DNA of 64,000 nt, taken from NCBI GenBank assembly GCA_029945725.1, contig JAQSDB010000007.1, positions 1 through 64,000 of the forward strand. Reading direction: 5' to 3'. This document shows positions 25,329 to 34,103 of this stretch, in pieces (positions within the stretch are counted from its first letter, which is position 1; every line of letters starts with the position of its first letter). The position numbers were made by a program, and so were the translations under genes. Under the pieces are notes generated by a model. It did not search any database. It was not told the origin of the DNA and worked only from the letters and a program-made list of their open reading frames with translations. This DNA is from a bacterium (GTDB lineage Bacteria > Pseudomonadota > Gammaproteobacteria > Pseudomonadales > Moraxellaceae).

Positions 25329-27089
25329 ATGAACCTGCTGTCCTGCGCCACACGGCACCTGTTTTTTACCGGCAAAGGTGGCGTCGGCAAGACCTCGCTG
25401 TCCACCGCCACCGCCATCGCACTGGCCGATGCCGGCAAGCGCGTGCTGCTGGTCAGCACCGATACCGCCTCCAATCTCGACGAGATGCTGGGCATTGTCC
25501 TGCGCAACGATCCCGTTTCCGTCCCCGGGGTGCCCGGGCTGTCGGTGCTCAACATTGATCCGGATACTGCCGCCGAATCCTATCGCCAGCGCGTGCTCGC
25601 GCAGCTGGAGCCGGACAGCACCGAGGCAGAACGCGCCACCGTGCGGGAACAGCTCTCGGGTGCCTGCACCACCGAGATTGCGTCCTTCGATGAATTCTCC
25701 AGCCTGTTGTCCGGCGGCGCCGAAAACTACGATCACGTCGTCTTCGACACCGCCCCCACCGGGCACACCTTGCGCCTGCTGAGCCTGCCCGGTGCCTGGA
25801 GCGGATTCCTGCAGGGCAATGACCGCGGCGCCTCCTGTCTCGGCCCCCACTCCGGCCTGAAAATGCAGGAAGCACGCTTCAACACGGCACTGGCGGTGCT
25901 GTGCAATCCCGACCTCACCACGGTGGTGCTGGTGACGCGCCCGGACAAGGGCTCGATCAGCGAGGCTGCACGCACCTCCGAAGAACTGCACAGCCTCGGC
26001 CTGCACCAGCAGCGCCTGATGATCAACGGGGTCTTTGCGGCCAGCAGCCCGGACGACGCCATAGCGTCTGCCATCGCGGCCCAGGGACAGCAGGCGCTCC
26101 GGGAAATGCCGGATAGCCTGAAGGCATTGCCGCAAGACACGGTGCCCTTGCGTGCCTTCGACACGGTCGGCCTGACGGCGCTACGGGCGCTGCTGTCAGA
26201 CGCCGCCTCCGCACAGGTGGCGAGTCCGCCTGCCGTCACCGCGCCGGATCTGCCCGCCAGCAGTCTGGAAAAACTGGCCGATGAACTGGCCACGGCGGAC
26301 GGCGGCCTGATCATGGTGATGGGCAAGGGAGGCGTGGGCAAAACCACCATTGCGGCGGCACTGGCACTCGGTCTGGTACAGCGCGGCAAGAGCGTCCACC
26401 TCAGCACCACCGATCCGGCAGCGCATCTGGCCGCAACACTCGGCGGCGAAGTGGCGGGCCTTGAGGTCAGCCGCATCGATCCCAAAGTGGAAACACAGCG
26501 TTATGTGGACAAGATCATGGCGGCGCGCGCGCCCGGCCTGAACGAAGACGAGCGCGCGCTGTTGCAGGAAGACCTGCGCTCGCCCTGCACCGAGGAAGTG
26601 GCCGTGTTCCAGGCCTTTGCCCGCATCGTTGCGCAGGCGCGCAGCGCTTTTGTGGTACTGGACACGGCGCCGACCGGACATTCCCTGCTGCTCATGGATG
26701 CCACCGGGGCCTATCACCGGCAGATGCTGCGCGAGTTCGAGGGACGCACTTCCATGCACATCGTGACGCCGCTGATGCGTTTGCAGGATGCCGCCTACAC
26801 CCGGATCATTCTCGTGACCCTGCCGGAAGTTACCCCGGTGTCACAGGCCGCCGCCCTGCAGGATGACCTGCGCCGGGCGCAGATCGAACCCTTTGCCTGG
26901 GTGATCAATAAATCCGTGGTCGCGGCCGGCACTACCGATCCCCTGCTCGCAGCCCGTCTGGATGGCGAGCGGCGGCAGATGGCGCGGGTCAGCGGCGGCC
27001 TGGCAAAACGCAGCTTTGTGGTGCCCTGGACCATTGAGCCGCCGGTGGGCATTGCCGCGCTTTATCACTTGCTGGGCAGCAAGCCCTAG
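25329..27089 (+). CDS. arsA: Arsenical pump-driving ATPase ArsA (duplicated A1-A2 form)
   Basis: 586 residues, two homologous halves. P-loops FTGKGGVGKTS (13-23) and VMGKGGVGKTT in the second half; switch/signal motifs FDTAPTGHTLRL and LDTAPTGHSLLL. The three cysteines that bind As(III)/Sb(III) in E. coli ArsA are all present: C113 (GACTTEIA), C170 (GASCLGPHSG) and C420 (SPCTEEVA). It therefore looks like true ArsA rather than a GET3-type targeting ATPase. Yet no arsB, arsD, arsR or arsC is nearby; the next gene is a convergent MFS transporter. Confidence 0.92.
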   Translation: MNLLSCATRHLFFTGKGGVGKTSLSTATAIALADAGKRVLLVSTDTASNLDEMLGIVLRNDPVSVPGVPGLSVLNIDPDTAAESYRQRVLAQLEPDSTEAERATVREQLSGACTTEIASFDEFSSLLSGGAENYDHVVFDTAPTGHTLRLLSLPGAWSGFLQGNDRGASCLGPHSGLKMQEARFNTALAVLCNPDLTTVVLVTRPDKGSISEAARTSEELHSLGLHQQRLMINGVFAASSPDDAIASAIAAQGQQALREMPDSLKALPQDTVPLRAFDTVGLTALRALLSDAASAQVASPPAVTAPDLPASSLEKLADELATADGGLIMVMGKGGVGKTTIAAALALGLVQRGKSVHLSTTDPAAHLAATLGGEVAGLEVSRIDPKVETQRYVDKIMAARAPGLNEDERALLQEDLRSPCTEEVAVFQAFARIVAQARSAFVVLDTAPTGHSLLLMDATGAYHRQMLREFEGRTSMHIVTPLMRLQDAAYTRIILVTLPEVTPVSQAAALQDDLRRAQIEPFAWVINKSVVAAGTTDPLLAARLDGERRQMARVSGGLAKRSFVVPWTIEPPVGIAALYHLLGSKP

Positions 27090-27104
27090 CGCCGTACTCC
27101 GGCT

Positions 27105-28424
27105 TCAGGGCGCGACTGATCCTGCCGCGCCGGCAGGCCGCAGCAGCAGAAACAGCAGGATGGCCGCCAGCGACAAGGCCGCCGCCAGCCCGAACACCAG
27201 GTCCGGCGAGCGCAGCCACAAGGCCCCGGCAATCAGGGAAGCCGGCACGTAAACAAGACCGGTGACGAAGTTGTAAACGCCAATAGCCGTGGCACGGCGC
27301 TGCGGTTCAAGGTCGGTGATGAAGGCCTTGCCCTGCGCCTCGTCAATCGCATAGAAAACCCCGTACACGGCGAACAGTGCAATGAGCTGCCACTGCGTGT
27401 GGGCAAACAGCAGGCCGAGATTGATCAGGCCGTAGAGCGCATAGCCGCCCATGACAATATGCGAGCGCCCGATGCGGTCACCGAGTCCGCCGGCAAGCGG
27501 CGCGGCGATCACGCAGGTAACGTTGAAAAACGCATAAAGCAGCACCACCTGCGTCACGCTGAAACCGGTTTCGTGGGCGCGCAGCAGCAGAAAACCAAGG
27601 CTGAAATACGCCAGCGCAAAAACACCGGAAGGCAGCATGAAACGCTTGAAGCCGGAACTCAGCGAGCGCCAGCTTGCACCGATTTTCTCGCGCTCAAAAC
27701 GCTGACCAGGCTGATCCTTGATGCGCGACAGCACCAGAATGCTGAGTACCGCCGGCACAAATGCCACCAGAAACAGCACCTGAAAACCCTGCCGCGTTTC
27801 CCCCAGCCACGACAACAGGCCGTAAGCCACCAGCGGGCCGATCACCGCACCGGATTTATCCAGCGCCTTGTGCACGCCAAAGGCATAACCACGCGAACCC
27901 TGAGCGGCAATCGCCGACAGCCAGGCATCACGCGGCGGCCCGCGAAACCCCTTGCCGAGGCGCTCGATCACCCGGAACAGTGCCAGCCCGGCAATCGAAC
28001 TGGAGACCAGCAGGATAATCTTGGCCAGCGTCGAAAAACCGTAGCCCGTCAGCGCAAACACCTTGCGCCGGCCACTGCGGTCCGACAGCCAGCCGGCAAA
28101 ATAGTTGAGTGCCGAGGCCGAGAAATCAGCCAGTCCCTCGACCAGCCCCAGCAGCGCACTGGAAGCGCCGGCAATGGTGGTAAAGAACACCGCAAACACC
28201 GAAAAAATCATCTCCGAACTGAGATCAGTGAGAAAACTGACCACGCCCAGCTTGAGGATATCGGGATGCACGCCAAAGCGGTTTTTGACAGGCGCACCGT
28301 CCGCCACCGGCACGGCAACCGGCACCTTGCCGGCGCTGTCCTTAATGCTGTTGCTGGTGCTGCCAGAGCCATCGTTCGGCAAGCCGTCCTGCGGTTCGTT
28401 CAATGAAATTCCCCACAAAGTCAT
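27105..28424 (-). CDS. MFS transporter
   Basis: About 439 residues from ATG 28424; a GTG at 28487 would add 21 unconvincing residues. After a 50-residue polar N-terminus there are 12 hydrophobic segments with MFS features: GVVSFLTDLSSEMIFSVF, the loop 2-3 motif GWLSDRSGRRK, RVIERLGKGFRGPPRDAW, and the second-half equivalent GGLGDRIGRSH. The substrate is unknown. It ends 15 bases from the end of arsA on the other strand, so it is not in that operon, though a role in metalloid export cannot be excluded. Confidence 0.87.
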   Translation of the reverse strand: MTLWGISLNEPQDGLPNDGSGSTSNSIKDSAGKVPVAVPVADGAPVKNRFGVHPDILKLGVVSFLTDLSSEMIFSVFAVFFTTIAGASSALLGLVEGLADFSASALNYFAGWLSDRSGRRKVFALTGYGFSTLAKIILLVSSSIAGLALFRVIERLGKGFRGPPRDAWLSAIAAQGSRGYAFGVHKALDKSGAVIGPLVAYGLLSWLGETRQGFQVLFLVAFVPAVLSILVLSRIKDQPGQRFEREKIGASWRSLSSGFKRFMLPSGVFALAYFSLGFLLLRAHETGFSVTQVVLLYAFFNVTCVIAAPLAGGLGDRIGRSHIVMGGYALYGLINLGLLFAHTQWQLIALFAVYGVFYAIDEAQGKAFITDLEPQRRATAIGVYNFVTGLVYVPASLIAGALWLRSPDLVFGLAAALSLAAILLFLLLRPAGAAGSVAP

Positions 28425-28680
28425 GTCATGGTGATGTCCCCACGCTACACGGCTCGAACGACTGACGCCAGATTTCACGCAGACCACCCGGCCCGGATAT
28501 TTTTATTGACGGACATCCGCCCAACAGCTCCTCCGGAATAAAGACGGCGGTATGATTCAGGGCCGTGGAGCCCTGCGCCGCCGAAGGATTATTCAAACGG
28601 CGAAGGAAAAGGGCTTCGCCCCGATTGTTCATCCACTGTCGTCACACAGACTTGCCTGAAACGGCAACGAGAGCCTCACC

Positions 28681-29187
28681 ATGACACGCACCAGCGCTCC
28701 GGCCACCACGCCGCTTTCTGCCGTACCCCTTTCTGCCACGACTTCGGCAGGACGCTCACCGGCAGCAGAAGAGATCGTGAAACGTTTCCTGCACGCCATG
28801 GAAATCCAGGATCACGCCACCATTGCCGCCCTGCTCGCGCCGGACCTGAGCTACACCAATGTCTCGCTGCCCACGCTCAGGGGCGGCAAGAAAGTCGCCG
28901 GCCTGCTGGCGCGTGCGCTGCGGCGCGGTACCGGTTTTGATGTGCAGATTCACCACATCGCCAGTCATGATGACATCGTCATGACCGAGCGCACCGACAT
29001 CCTGAAACTGGGGCCGCTGCATATCGGCTTCTGGGTCTGCGGCACCTTTCGCGTGGAGCAGGGCCGTATCGTGATGTGGCGTGATTATTTTGACTGGTGG
29101 GATATCACCCGCGGCACCTTGCGCGGCGTGGCCGGCATTGCGCTGCCGGGAATCCGCGCAACGCTGCCGGTGAAACCCGGGGCCTGA
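28681..29187 (+). CDS. Limonene-1,2-epoxide hydrolase-like / SnoaL-fold protein
   Basis: 168 residues. After a Ser/Thr/Ala-rich N-terminus of about 25, the cone-shaped fold is recognisable: AEEIVKRFLHAMEIQDHATIAALLAPDLSYTNV, LRGGKKVAGLLARAL, MTERTDILKLGPLHIGFWVCGTFRVEQGRIVMWRDYFDW. The Arg and Asp of TERTD and the Asp in WRDYFD align with the Asp-Arg-Asp triad of limonene epoxide hydrolase and mycobacterial EphG. It would hydrate epoxides to diols; the substrate is unknown. A terminator follows at once. Confidence 0.85.
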   Translation: MTRTSAPATTPLSAVPLSATTSAGRSPAAEEIVKRFLHAMEIQDHATIAALLAPDLSYTNVSLPTLRGGKKVAGLLARALRRGTGFDVQIHHIASHDDIVMTERTDILKLGPLHIGFWVCGTFRVEQGRIVMWRDYFDWWDITRGTLRGVAGIALPGIRATLPVKPGA

Positions 29188-29194
29188 CTTTTCC

Positions 29195-29238
29195 AGAAAA
29201 AAATGAATCGGCTGAAAAACAGCAGATTCATTTTCTCT
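29195..29238. terminator. Bidirectional rho-independent terminator
   Basis: Nested arms ATGAATC/GATTCAT and CTG/CAG are flanked by AGAAAAAAA and TTTTCTCT, 8 bases past the epoxide-hydrolase-like gene. Confidence 0.8.
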
Positions 29239-29408
29239 GCCGGTGATGCAACAGCGGGAGACGGTACGCCCCTGCCCTGCGTTCAGAAGACAGGGCGGCA
29301 TCACGGCGGATGTGCACCTTCCGCAACAGAACAGCGATTTCTGAAAAAATCCTGATAAACCTGCAACAGAGAAAATGCCCGCAAAGCATTCTACCGTCTT
29401 CGACAGCA

Positions 29409-30329
29409 CTAGCGCGGCGTGGTATTCAGCCAGCGTCCGGCACGTGCCAGGGCGCGGTTGGCCTCTGGCAATAACGGGGCGAACAGGGCAAACGCATGCC
29501 ACATGCCCGGCCAGATTTCGAGTTCGCACGACGTGCCGGCGGTGCGGCAACGCGCGGCGAGTGTACGGCTGTCGTCCAGAAACAATTCCTTGGCACCGGT
29601 CTGCACATAAATCGGCGGCAAGCCGGCGAGATCGGCAAAGACCGGTGATATGTGCGGATGCTGCGAATCGTTTGCACCAGCGTAATGCCGGGCAAAGACA
29701 TGATGCAGCCAGAGCTTGCGTGAACGCCGGCGTCCGGTGAAACCGTCTTCAAGTCGGGTGTCGTGATAGGAGTCACCCGAGAGACTGACATCCAGCCAGG
29801 GCGAGTGCAGATAGAGGCGTGCCGGCAGCGTGAGCCCGGCATCACGGACACGCAGGCAAAGTGACAGACAAAGATTGGCGCCGGCGGACTCGCCGGCCAG
29901 ACAAAACACCGCGGCCGGAGACTGCACCAGCAGCGCGCGCCAGAAAGCCTCCACATCATCCAGCCCTGCCGGCCACGGATGCTCCGGCGTCAGCCGGTAC
30001 TGCGGCATCAGCACTTTTTCAAACGCACCGGCCTGCATCAGCCTCGCCGCAAACGCGCGATGACTGTCGGGCGAGCCGATGGCAAAGCCGCCGCCGTGCA
30101 CATACACGAGCACCTGGCCGGCACGCCGGTCCGCGCGCTGATTGAGGATTTCCAGTACCGGCACACTGCCGGTTCGCGTACGCCGGGCAGTGGCCTGTGC
30201 CGGCAGGAAAGCCGTGCGCGTCATCAGGCCATGAACCAGGCCGAGCTGCGCCGGATGATTGATGCGGCGCAGCAGCGGGCGCTGTACGCGCAAGGCAAGT
30301 TTGAGCAAACGGGCGAGAGGACTGTTCAT
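29409..30329 (-). CDS. Alpha/beta hydrolase, hormone-sensitive-lipase type esterase
   Basis: 306 residues. HSL-family motifs: VYVHGGGFAIGSPDSH (oxyanion hole), MPQYRLTPEHPWPAGLDD, the nucleophile in CLAGESAGANL, YVQTGAKELFLDDS with the acid, and PGMWHAFALF with the catalytic His. It hydrolyses short or medium acyl esters; LipR is a mycobacterial relative. An AraC-type gene lies 75 bases upstream on the same strand and may control it. Confidence 0.92.
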   Translation of the reverse strand: MNSPLARLLKLALRVQRPLLRRINHPAQLGLVHGLMTRTAFLPAQATARRTRTGSVPVLEILNQRADRRAGQVLVYVHGGGFAIGSPDSHRAFAARLMQAGAFEKVLMPQYRLTPEHPWPAGLDDVEAFWRALLVQSPAAVFCLAGESAGANLCLSLCLRVRDAGLTLPARLYLHSPWLDVSLSGDSYHDTRLEDGFTGRRRSRKLWLHHVFARHYAGANDSQHPHISPVFADLAGLPPIYVQTGAKELFLDDSRTLAARCRTAGTSCELEIWPGMWHAFALFAPLLPEANRALARAGRWLNTTPR

Positions 30330-30404
30330 CCCGTGATGCTCGCACCTGCGCCGGCAAATGCGCAGGACGCAAGACGACAGCCGCCATGCAGAAGATGACA
30401 GCGT

Positions 30405-31412
30405 TCAGGCGCGCGCCTGGCGCGCCAGCCAGACCGATGGCGCTTCGCCGCACCAGCGCCGGAAGGCACGGCGAAACGCAGTGGCATCCTGGTAGCCGAG
30501 CGCCAGCGCTACCGACTCCACCGTGTGCCGCGGTGAAAGCAGATGCAGTTTCGCCTGGCGGAAAAGCTCGGCATCGAGCAAATGCTGGTAATTAACGCCC
30601 TCGGCCTTGAGATAACGCATCAGGGTGCGCGGCGACAGGTGAAAATGCGCCGCCACGGATGCCAGCGGCCACAGCTCGCCCGGCTGCTGTTGCAGCAGGT
30701 GCGTGATGCGCTCGCCCCAGCCGGTACGGGCTCCGCTTTGCAGTGACTGCTCCAGCGCTTCGCAGTGCTGTACCGCCTGTGCCCACACCGACGGATCACG
30801 AAATGGATTCGGCTCCTCCAGCAAGGCACGCGGAATTTTCAGGGCAGTTTGCGTGGCACCGAAACGGCAGCTGCCGTGCAGATAGCGCGCATAAAGTCCG
30901 GCATGCGCAGGCGCAGGGTAGGCAAACTGCAGACGCGCCTCTTTCAGGCGGCGGCCGGTGATGAGTTCGATGCCGCGCTGCACAGTGACGGCCATGGCTT
31001 CGATCAAAAACAGACCGGCTTCATCGAGCGGATGTTGCAGCGTGAGGCAGAGCACCAGATGTTCACGCTCCAGCCGCCGCGTCAGTTGCACCAGCGGTAC
31101 GCGCAGGGCGTGATAGCGCTCCAGCGCCGCCCAGGCTTCACCAAGCGACGGACTCGACGAGAGCAGTTGCCCGAGCGGGCCGTGCGCGGCCAGTGAAAGC
31201 CGGCTGCCGACTTCCAGCCCGAAGCCGGGACGATCCGCCAGCTGCAGTGCATTGCGGATGACCTGCATCTGGTCAGCCGCGCTGATGCGCTGGTCGAGCT
31301 GACCGAGATCGGCTGGTGTCAGCGCCGTGCCGTGCAGCAGCACGCCCTGGCCACGCTCATCAAGGCGCAGTTCGCGGGCAAGCAGGCGGGTGTAGGTAAC
31401 GGGATAACGCAA
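30405..31412 (-). CDS. AraC family transcriptional regulator with ligand domain
   Basis: 335 residues. The N-terminal domain resembles the AraC-type ligand domain of VirS/OruR-like regulators (DLGQLDQRISAADQMQVIRNAL, GFGLEVGSRLSLAAHGPLGQLLSSSPSLGEAW). The C-terminal AraC DNA-binding domain has two helix-turn-helices (SVAAHFHLSPRTLMRYLKAEG and VESVALALGYQDATAFRRAFRRWCG). It stands between an esterase and a divergent MaoC/thiolase pair, either of which could be its target. The organisation recalls the mycobacterial virS region. Confidence 0.92.
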   Translation of the reverse strand: MRYPVTYTRLLARELRLDERGQGVLLHGTALTPADLGQLDQRISAADQMQVIRNALQLADRPGFGLEVGSRLSLAAHGPLGQLLSSSPSLGEAWAALERYHALRVPLVQLTRRLEREHLVLCLTLQHPLDEAGLFLIEAMAVTVQRGIELITGRRLKEARLQFAYPAPAHAGLYARYLHGSCRFGATQTALKIPRALLEEPNPFRDPSVWAQAVQHCEALEQSLQSGARTGWGERITHLLQQQPGELWPLASVAAHFHLSPRTLMRYLKAEGVNYQHLLDAELFRQAKLHLLSPRHTVESVALALGYQDATAFRRAFRRWCGEAPSVWLARQARA

Positions 31413-31660
31413 GCGGACTCCTCAAAACCATCGCCAGAAATTTACTGCAGCCGTGCTGGCCGCTTTGAGTAAAACCTTGCCATCATCCGCCTGATCAAGC
31501 TGTTAGCGGAGATTCTGACGCGCCCGCAAGAGGCGCCTGCAGATTCCGGACCAGACCAGCAGCAGAGTGCCCGAAGCCAGGCGCCCTGTCACTTTCTGCA
31601 TGGCTTCTGTCACCAGGCACCCTTCATTGGCGAACCGCACCAAGGCATGATAAGGGCTCC

Positions 31661-32587
31661 ATGATTGCCGATGCCTTGCCCATGTCCGCTCCCGTTACCG
31701 TCTCCTCCCTGCCCCTGCGCATGCTGGGCGAACACACCGGCACCATCAGTGCGATGCTGCTCGGCGCCGCGCGCTCGCTGCTGCCGTTCAAGCGCCCCGG
31801 GGTTACCGGTGAGTGCATTACGCAAACCGTGCCGGCACCTTCGGCAGAACTGCGCCGGGCCTACGCCGCCTGGTGCGGTGCCGGCGAGCGCTACGCCAGC
31901 AGCACGCCACCGCATCTGGTGTGCGCCAAGATCACCCTGCCGCTGGTATCACAGCTCACCGCACAATCACCCTACCCGCTGCTCAGCGTGCTCAACCAGG
32001 GCGTGCGCCTCCGTTTGCACCAGCCCCTGCCGGTCGGTGAAGCCATCCGCCTCAGTGGCAGCCTGATCGATGCCAGCGATGACGGCTATCGCGCGCGCAT
32101 TCATTCACGTGTGGAAGTGGGCACGGCCAGCGTGCCGCTTGCCATGACCATCGATGCCATGGCCGCCGTGATGCTGAAAAAGCGCCCGGACGGCGAGAAC
32201 AGCGACGCCCGCGTCACGCCCGATTTTGCCACCATCGCCACCTGGCAGGCCGCCGCCAATGAAGGCCAGACCTTTTTCTGGCTCACCGGTGATTTCAACC
32301 CCATCCACACCCTGCCGGCCTTTGCCCGCCACACGCGTTTTCGCGGCTGCATCATGCATGGCTACGGCGCCTTCGCTCAGGTCTTCGAAGGCCTCGTCAA
32401 CCATGGTGCCCGCATTGCCGACATTGAGGTACGCTTCCTGCGCCCGCTGCCCTTGCCGAGCCCGCCGCTGCTGATCCAGCAGGCGCGCACAGCTGATGCC
32501 CAAGGCCGCCTTGCCATCCGCCTGATCGACACGGAGGGCGCGGTTTATCAAGCCGGCAGCTTTCTGCCCGAGGAGAACCCGCTGTGA
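31661..32587 (+). CDS. MaoC-like hotdog dehydratase
   Basis: 308 residues. The second half contains the hydratase-2/MaoC motif WLTGDFNPIHTLPAFAR, then RFRGCIMHGYGAFAQ, with the catalytic Asp/His pair in DFNPIH. The first half is a diverged hotdog, as in double-hotdog R-hydratases. Expected activity is hydration of enoyl-thioesters. AAGGG lies 6 bases before ATG 31661; the Met at 31682 is an alternative. The stop overlaps the start of the thiolase-like gene, so the two are coupled. Confidence 0.87.
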   Translation: MIADALPMSAPVTVSSLPLRMLGEHTGTISAMLLGAARSLLPFKRPGVTGECITQTVPAPSAELRRAYAAWCGAGERYASSTPPHLVCAKITLPLVSQLTAQSPYPLLSVLNQGVRLRLHQPLPVGEAIRLSGSLIDASDDGYRARIHSRVEVGTASVPLAMTIDAMAAVMLKKRPDGENSDARVTPDFATIATWQAAANEGQTFFWLTGDFNPIHTLPAFARHTRFRGCIMHGYGAFAQVFEGLVNHGARIADIEVRFLRPLPLPSPPLLIQQARTADAQGRLAIRLIDTEGAVYQAGSFLPEENPL

Positions 32588-33897
32588 CCCGTGCCATTCC
32601 CGAAAACCGCCTGCCGGTGCTGATTGCAGGTGCGCGTACGGCCTTTCTTGAAAGCGCCGGCGCCTATTCGCCGCTGATGAGCCACGAACTCTGTGCCCAG
32701 GCCATCAGCGGACTGATGCACCGCACCACCCTCGCACCGCACCAGCTCGGCTTGGTGGTGATGGGCACCGTGCTGCACGAGATCAACACCACCAATGTTG
32801 CGCGCGAAGCCATGCTTGCTGCCGGCCTGCCGCTCACGGTTCCGGCTTACACCGTGGCCATGGCCGGCATTTCACCCAGCGTCGGCGTGATGAATATCTG
32901 CGACCAGATCGCCCTGGGCCGGCTTGATTTCGGCATCGCCGGCGGCACCGACAATTTTTCCGATGTGCCCGTACGCCTGTCGCAAAACGTGCGTCGCCTG
33001 CTGATGAAAATCCGCCAGAGCCGTTCCACGGGTGAACGGATCAGCCTGCTCGGCCGCCTGCGCTTCTCCGATCTCAAGCTGGACCTGCCGAGCAGCGCCG
33101 ATTTCACCACCGGCCTCACCATGGGCGCCGCCTGCGAAGCCATGGTGCGCACCTTCGGTGCCACCCGCGAAGCCAGCGACGCCTTTGCGGCAGAAAGCCA
33201 TGCGCGGGCGATTGCCGCCACCGCCGCCGGCCGCTATCGCGAACAGATCGTGCCGGTAACCGCCGCCGGCGTGACCGTGACCGAGGACAACACGGCGCGC
33301 GCCGATGCCAGTGCCGAAAAGCTGGCCAGGCTGGCACCAGTGTTTGACCGTGAGCACGGCATCATCACACCCGGCAATGCCTCGCGCTTTTCCGATGGAG
33401 CCGGCGCCCTGCTGCTGGGTGCCCTTGGTCGGGCCCGCACCGAAGGCCTGCCTGTGCTGGCCGTGGTGAGGGATTACCTGCTCGCCGGGGTGGCCAGCCT
33501 GGAAACCGAAATGCTGCTGGGCCCCGCGCTCACCATTCCGCGCCTGCTGGCGCAAAACGGCCTGCAGTTCGCCGACATCGGTGTCTGGGAAATCCACGAG
33601 GCTTTCGCTGCCCAGTTGCTCATCAACCGGCAGTGCATGGCCTCGCCGGCCTTTGTGGCCGAGCGCTTCCGTGCCGGCACGCCATGCGGCGAGATTCCGC
33701 TGGACCGGCTCAATGTCTGGGGTGGCTCGCTTTCGCTGGGCAATCCCTTTGCCGCCACCGGCGTGCGCCTGCTGCAAACGGCGGCGCAACGCATGAAGGC
33801 AGAAGGCCAACGCTATGCCGTGGTGTCCACCTGCGCCGGGGGCGGTCTCGGCGCCGCCCTCCTGCTGGAAAACCCGGACTACCCTCGCCGGTCATAA
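32584..33897 (+). CDS. Thiolase-fold protein (FadI-like) lacking the nucleophilic cysteine
   Basis: 437 residues, GTG start inside the stop of the MaoC gene. The thiolase fold is clear: IAGARTAF, TNVAREAMLAAGLPLTVPAYTV, GLTMGAACEAM, WEIHEAFAAQ (H338), NVWGGSLSLGNPFAATG, VVSTCAGGGLGAALLLE (C417). But the acyl-accepting Cys normally found four residues after the conserved TV is G95 (TVAMAGISPS), and the GHP histidine is N387 (LGNPF). Only the C-terminal Cys and the HEAF His remain. Ordinary thiolysis or condensation therefore seems unlikely; it may be a non-catalytic partner, an acyl-CoA binding protein, or use other chemistry. The surrounding frame is intact, so it is not simply a pseudogene. 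Confidence 0.85.
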   Translation: MTRAIPENRLPVLIAGARTAFLESAGAYSPLMSHELCAQAISGLMHRTTLAPHQLGLVVMGTVLHEINTTNVAREAMLAAGLPLTVPAYTVAMAGISPSVGVMNICDQIALGRLDFGIAGGTDNFSDVPVRLSQNVRRLLMKIRQSRSTGERISLLGRLRFSDLKLDLPSSADFTTGLTMGAACEAMVRTFGATREASDAFAAESHARAIAATAAGRYREQIVPVTAAGVTVTEDNTARADASAEKLARLAPVFDREHGIITPGNASRFSDGAGALLLGALGRARTEGLPVLAVVRDYLLAGVASLETEMLLGPALTIPRLLAQNGLQFADIGVWEIHEAFAAQLLINRQCMASPAFVAERFRAGTPCGEIPLDRLNVWGGSLSLGNPFAATGVRLLQTAAQRMKAEGQRYAVVSTCAGGGLGAALLLENPDYPRRS

Positions 33898-33904
33898 GCC
33901 GGCC

Positions 33905-33956
33905 TGCATGCCATGAAAAAGGGCGCCCTCAGTGGCGCCCTTTTTCATGGCATGCA
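33905..33956. terminator. Very long perfect terminator hairpin
   Basis: A perfect 23-bp inverted repeat (arms 33905-33927 and 33934-33956, containing AAAAAGGGCGCC/GGCGCCCTTTTT) has a 6-base loop, 7 bases after the thiolase-like gene. It includes a self-complementary TGCATGCCATG outer arm. Confidence 0.9.
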
Positions 33957-34103
33957 TCTTCATGCGACTCATGCGACAGCAACCATCGACGGCTCCGGCA
34001 GCGCCGGCCGGCCTCTTGACCGGCAGCCACAACGGCTGAAGGGTGATGGCAGGAGCGCGGAGATCGGGTACCGTTAAGCCCTCACGAATTACAGGGACTT
34101 TGT

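Noticed and set aside
25329-28424. Possibility that ArsA and the MFS transporter form one efflux operon
   Set aside because: The genes are convergent with 15 bases between stops, so they cannot share a transcript.
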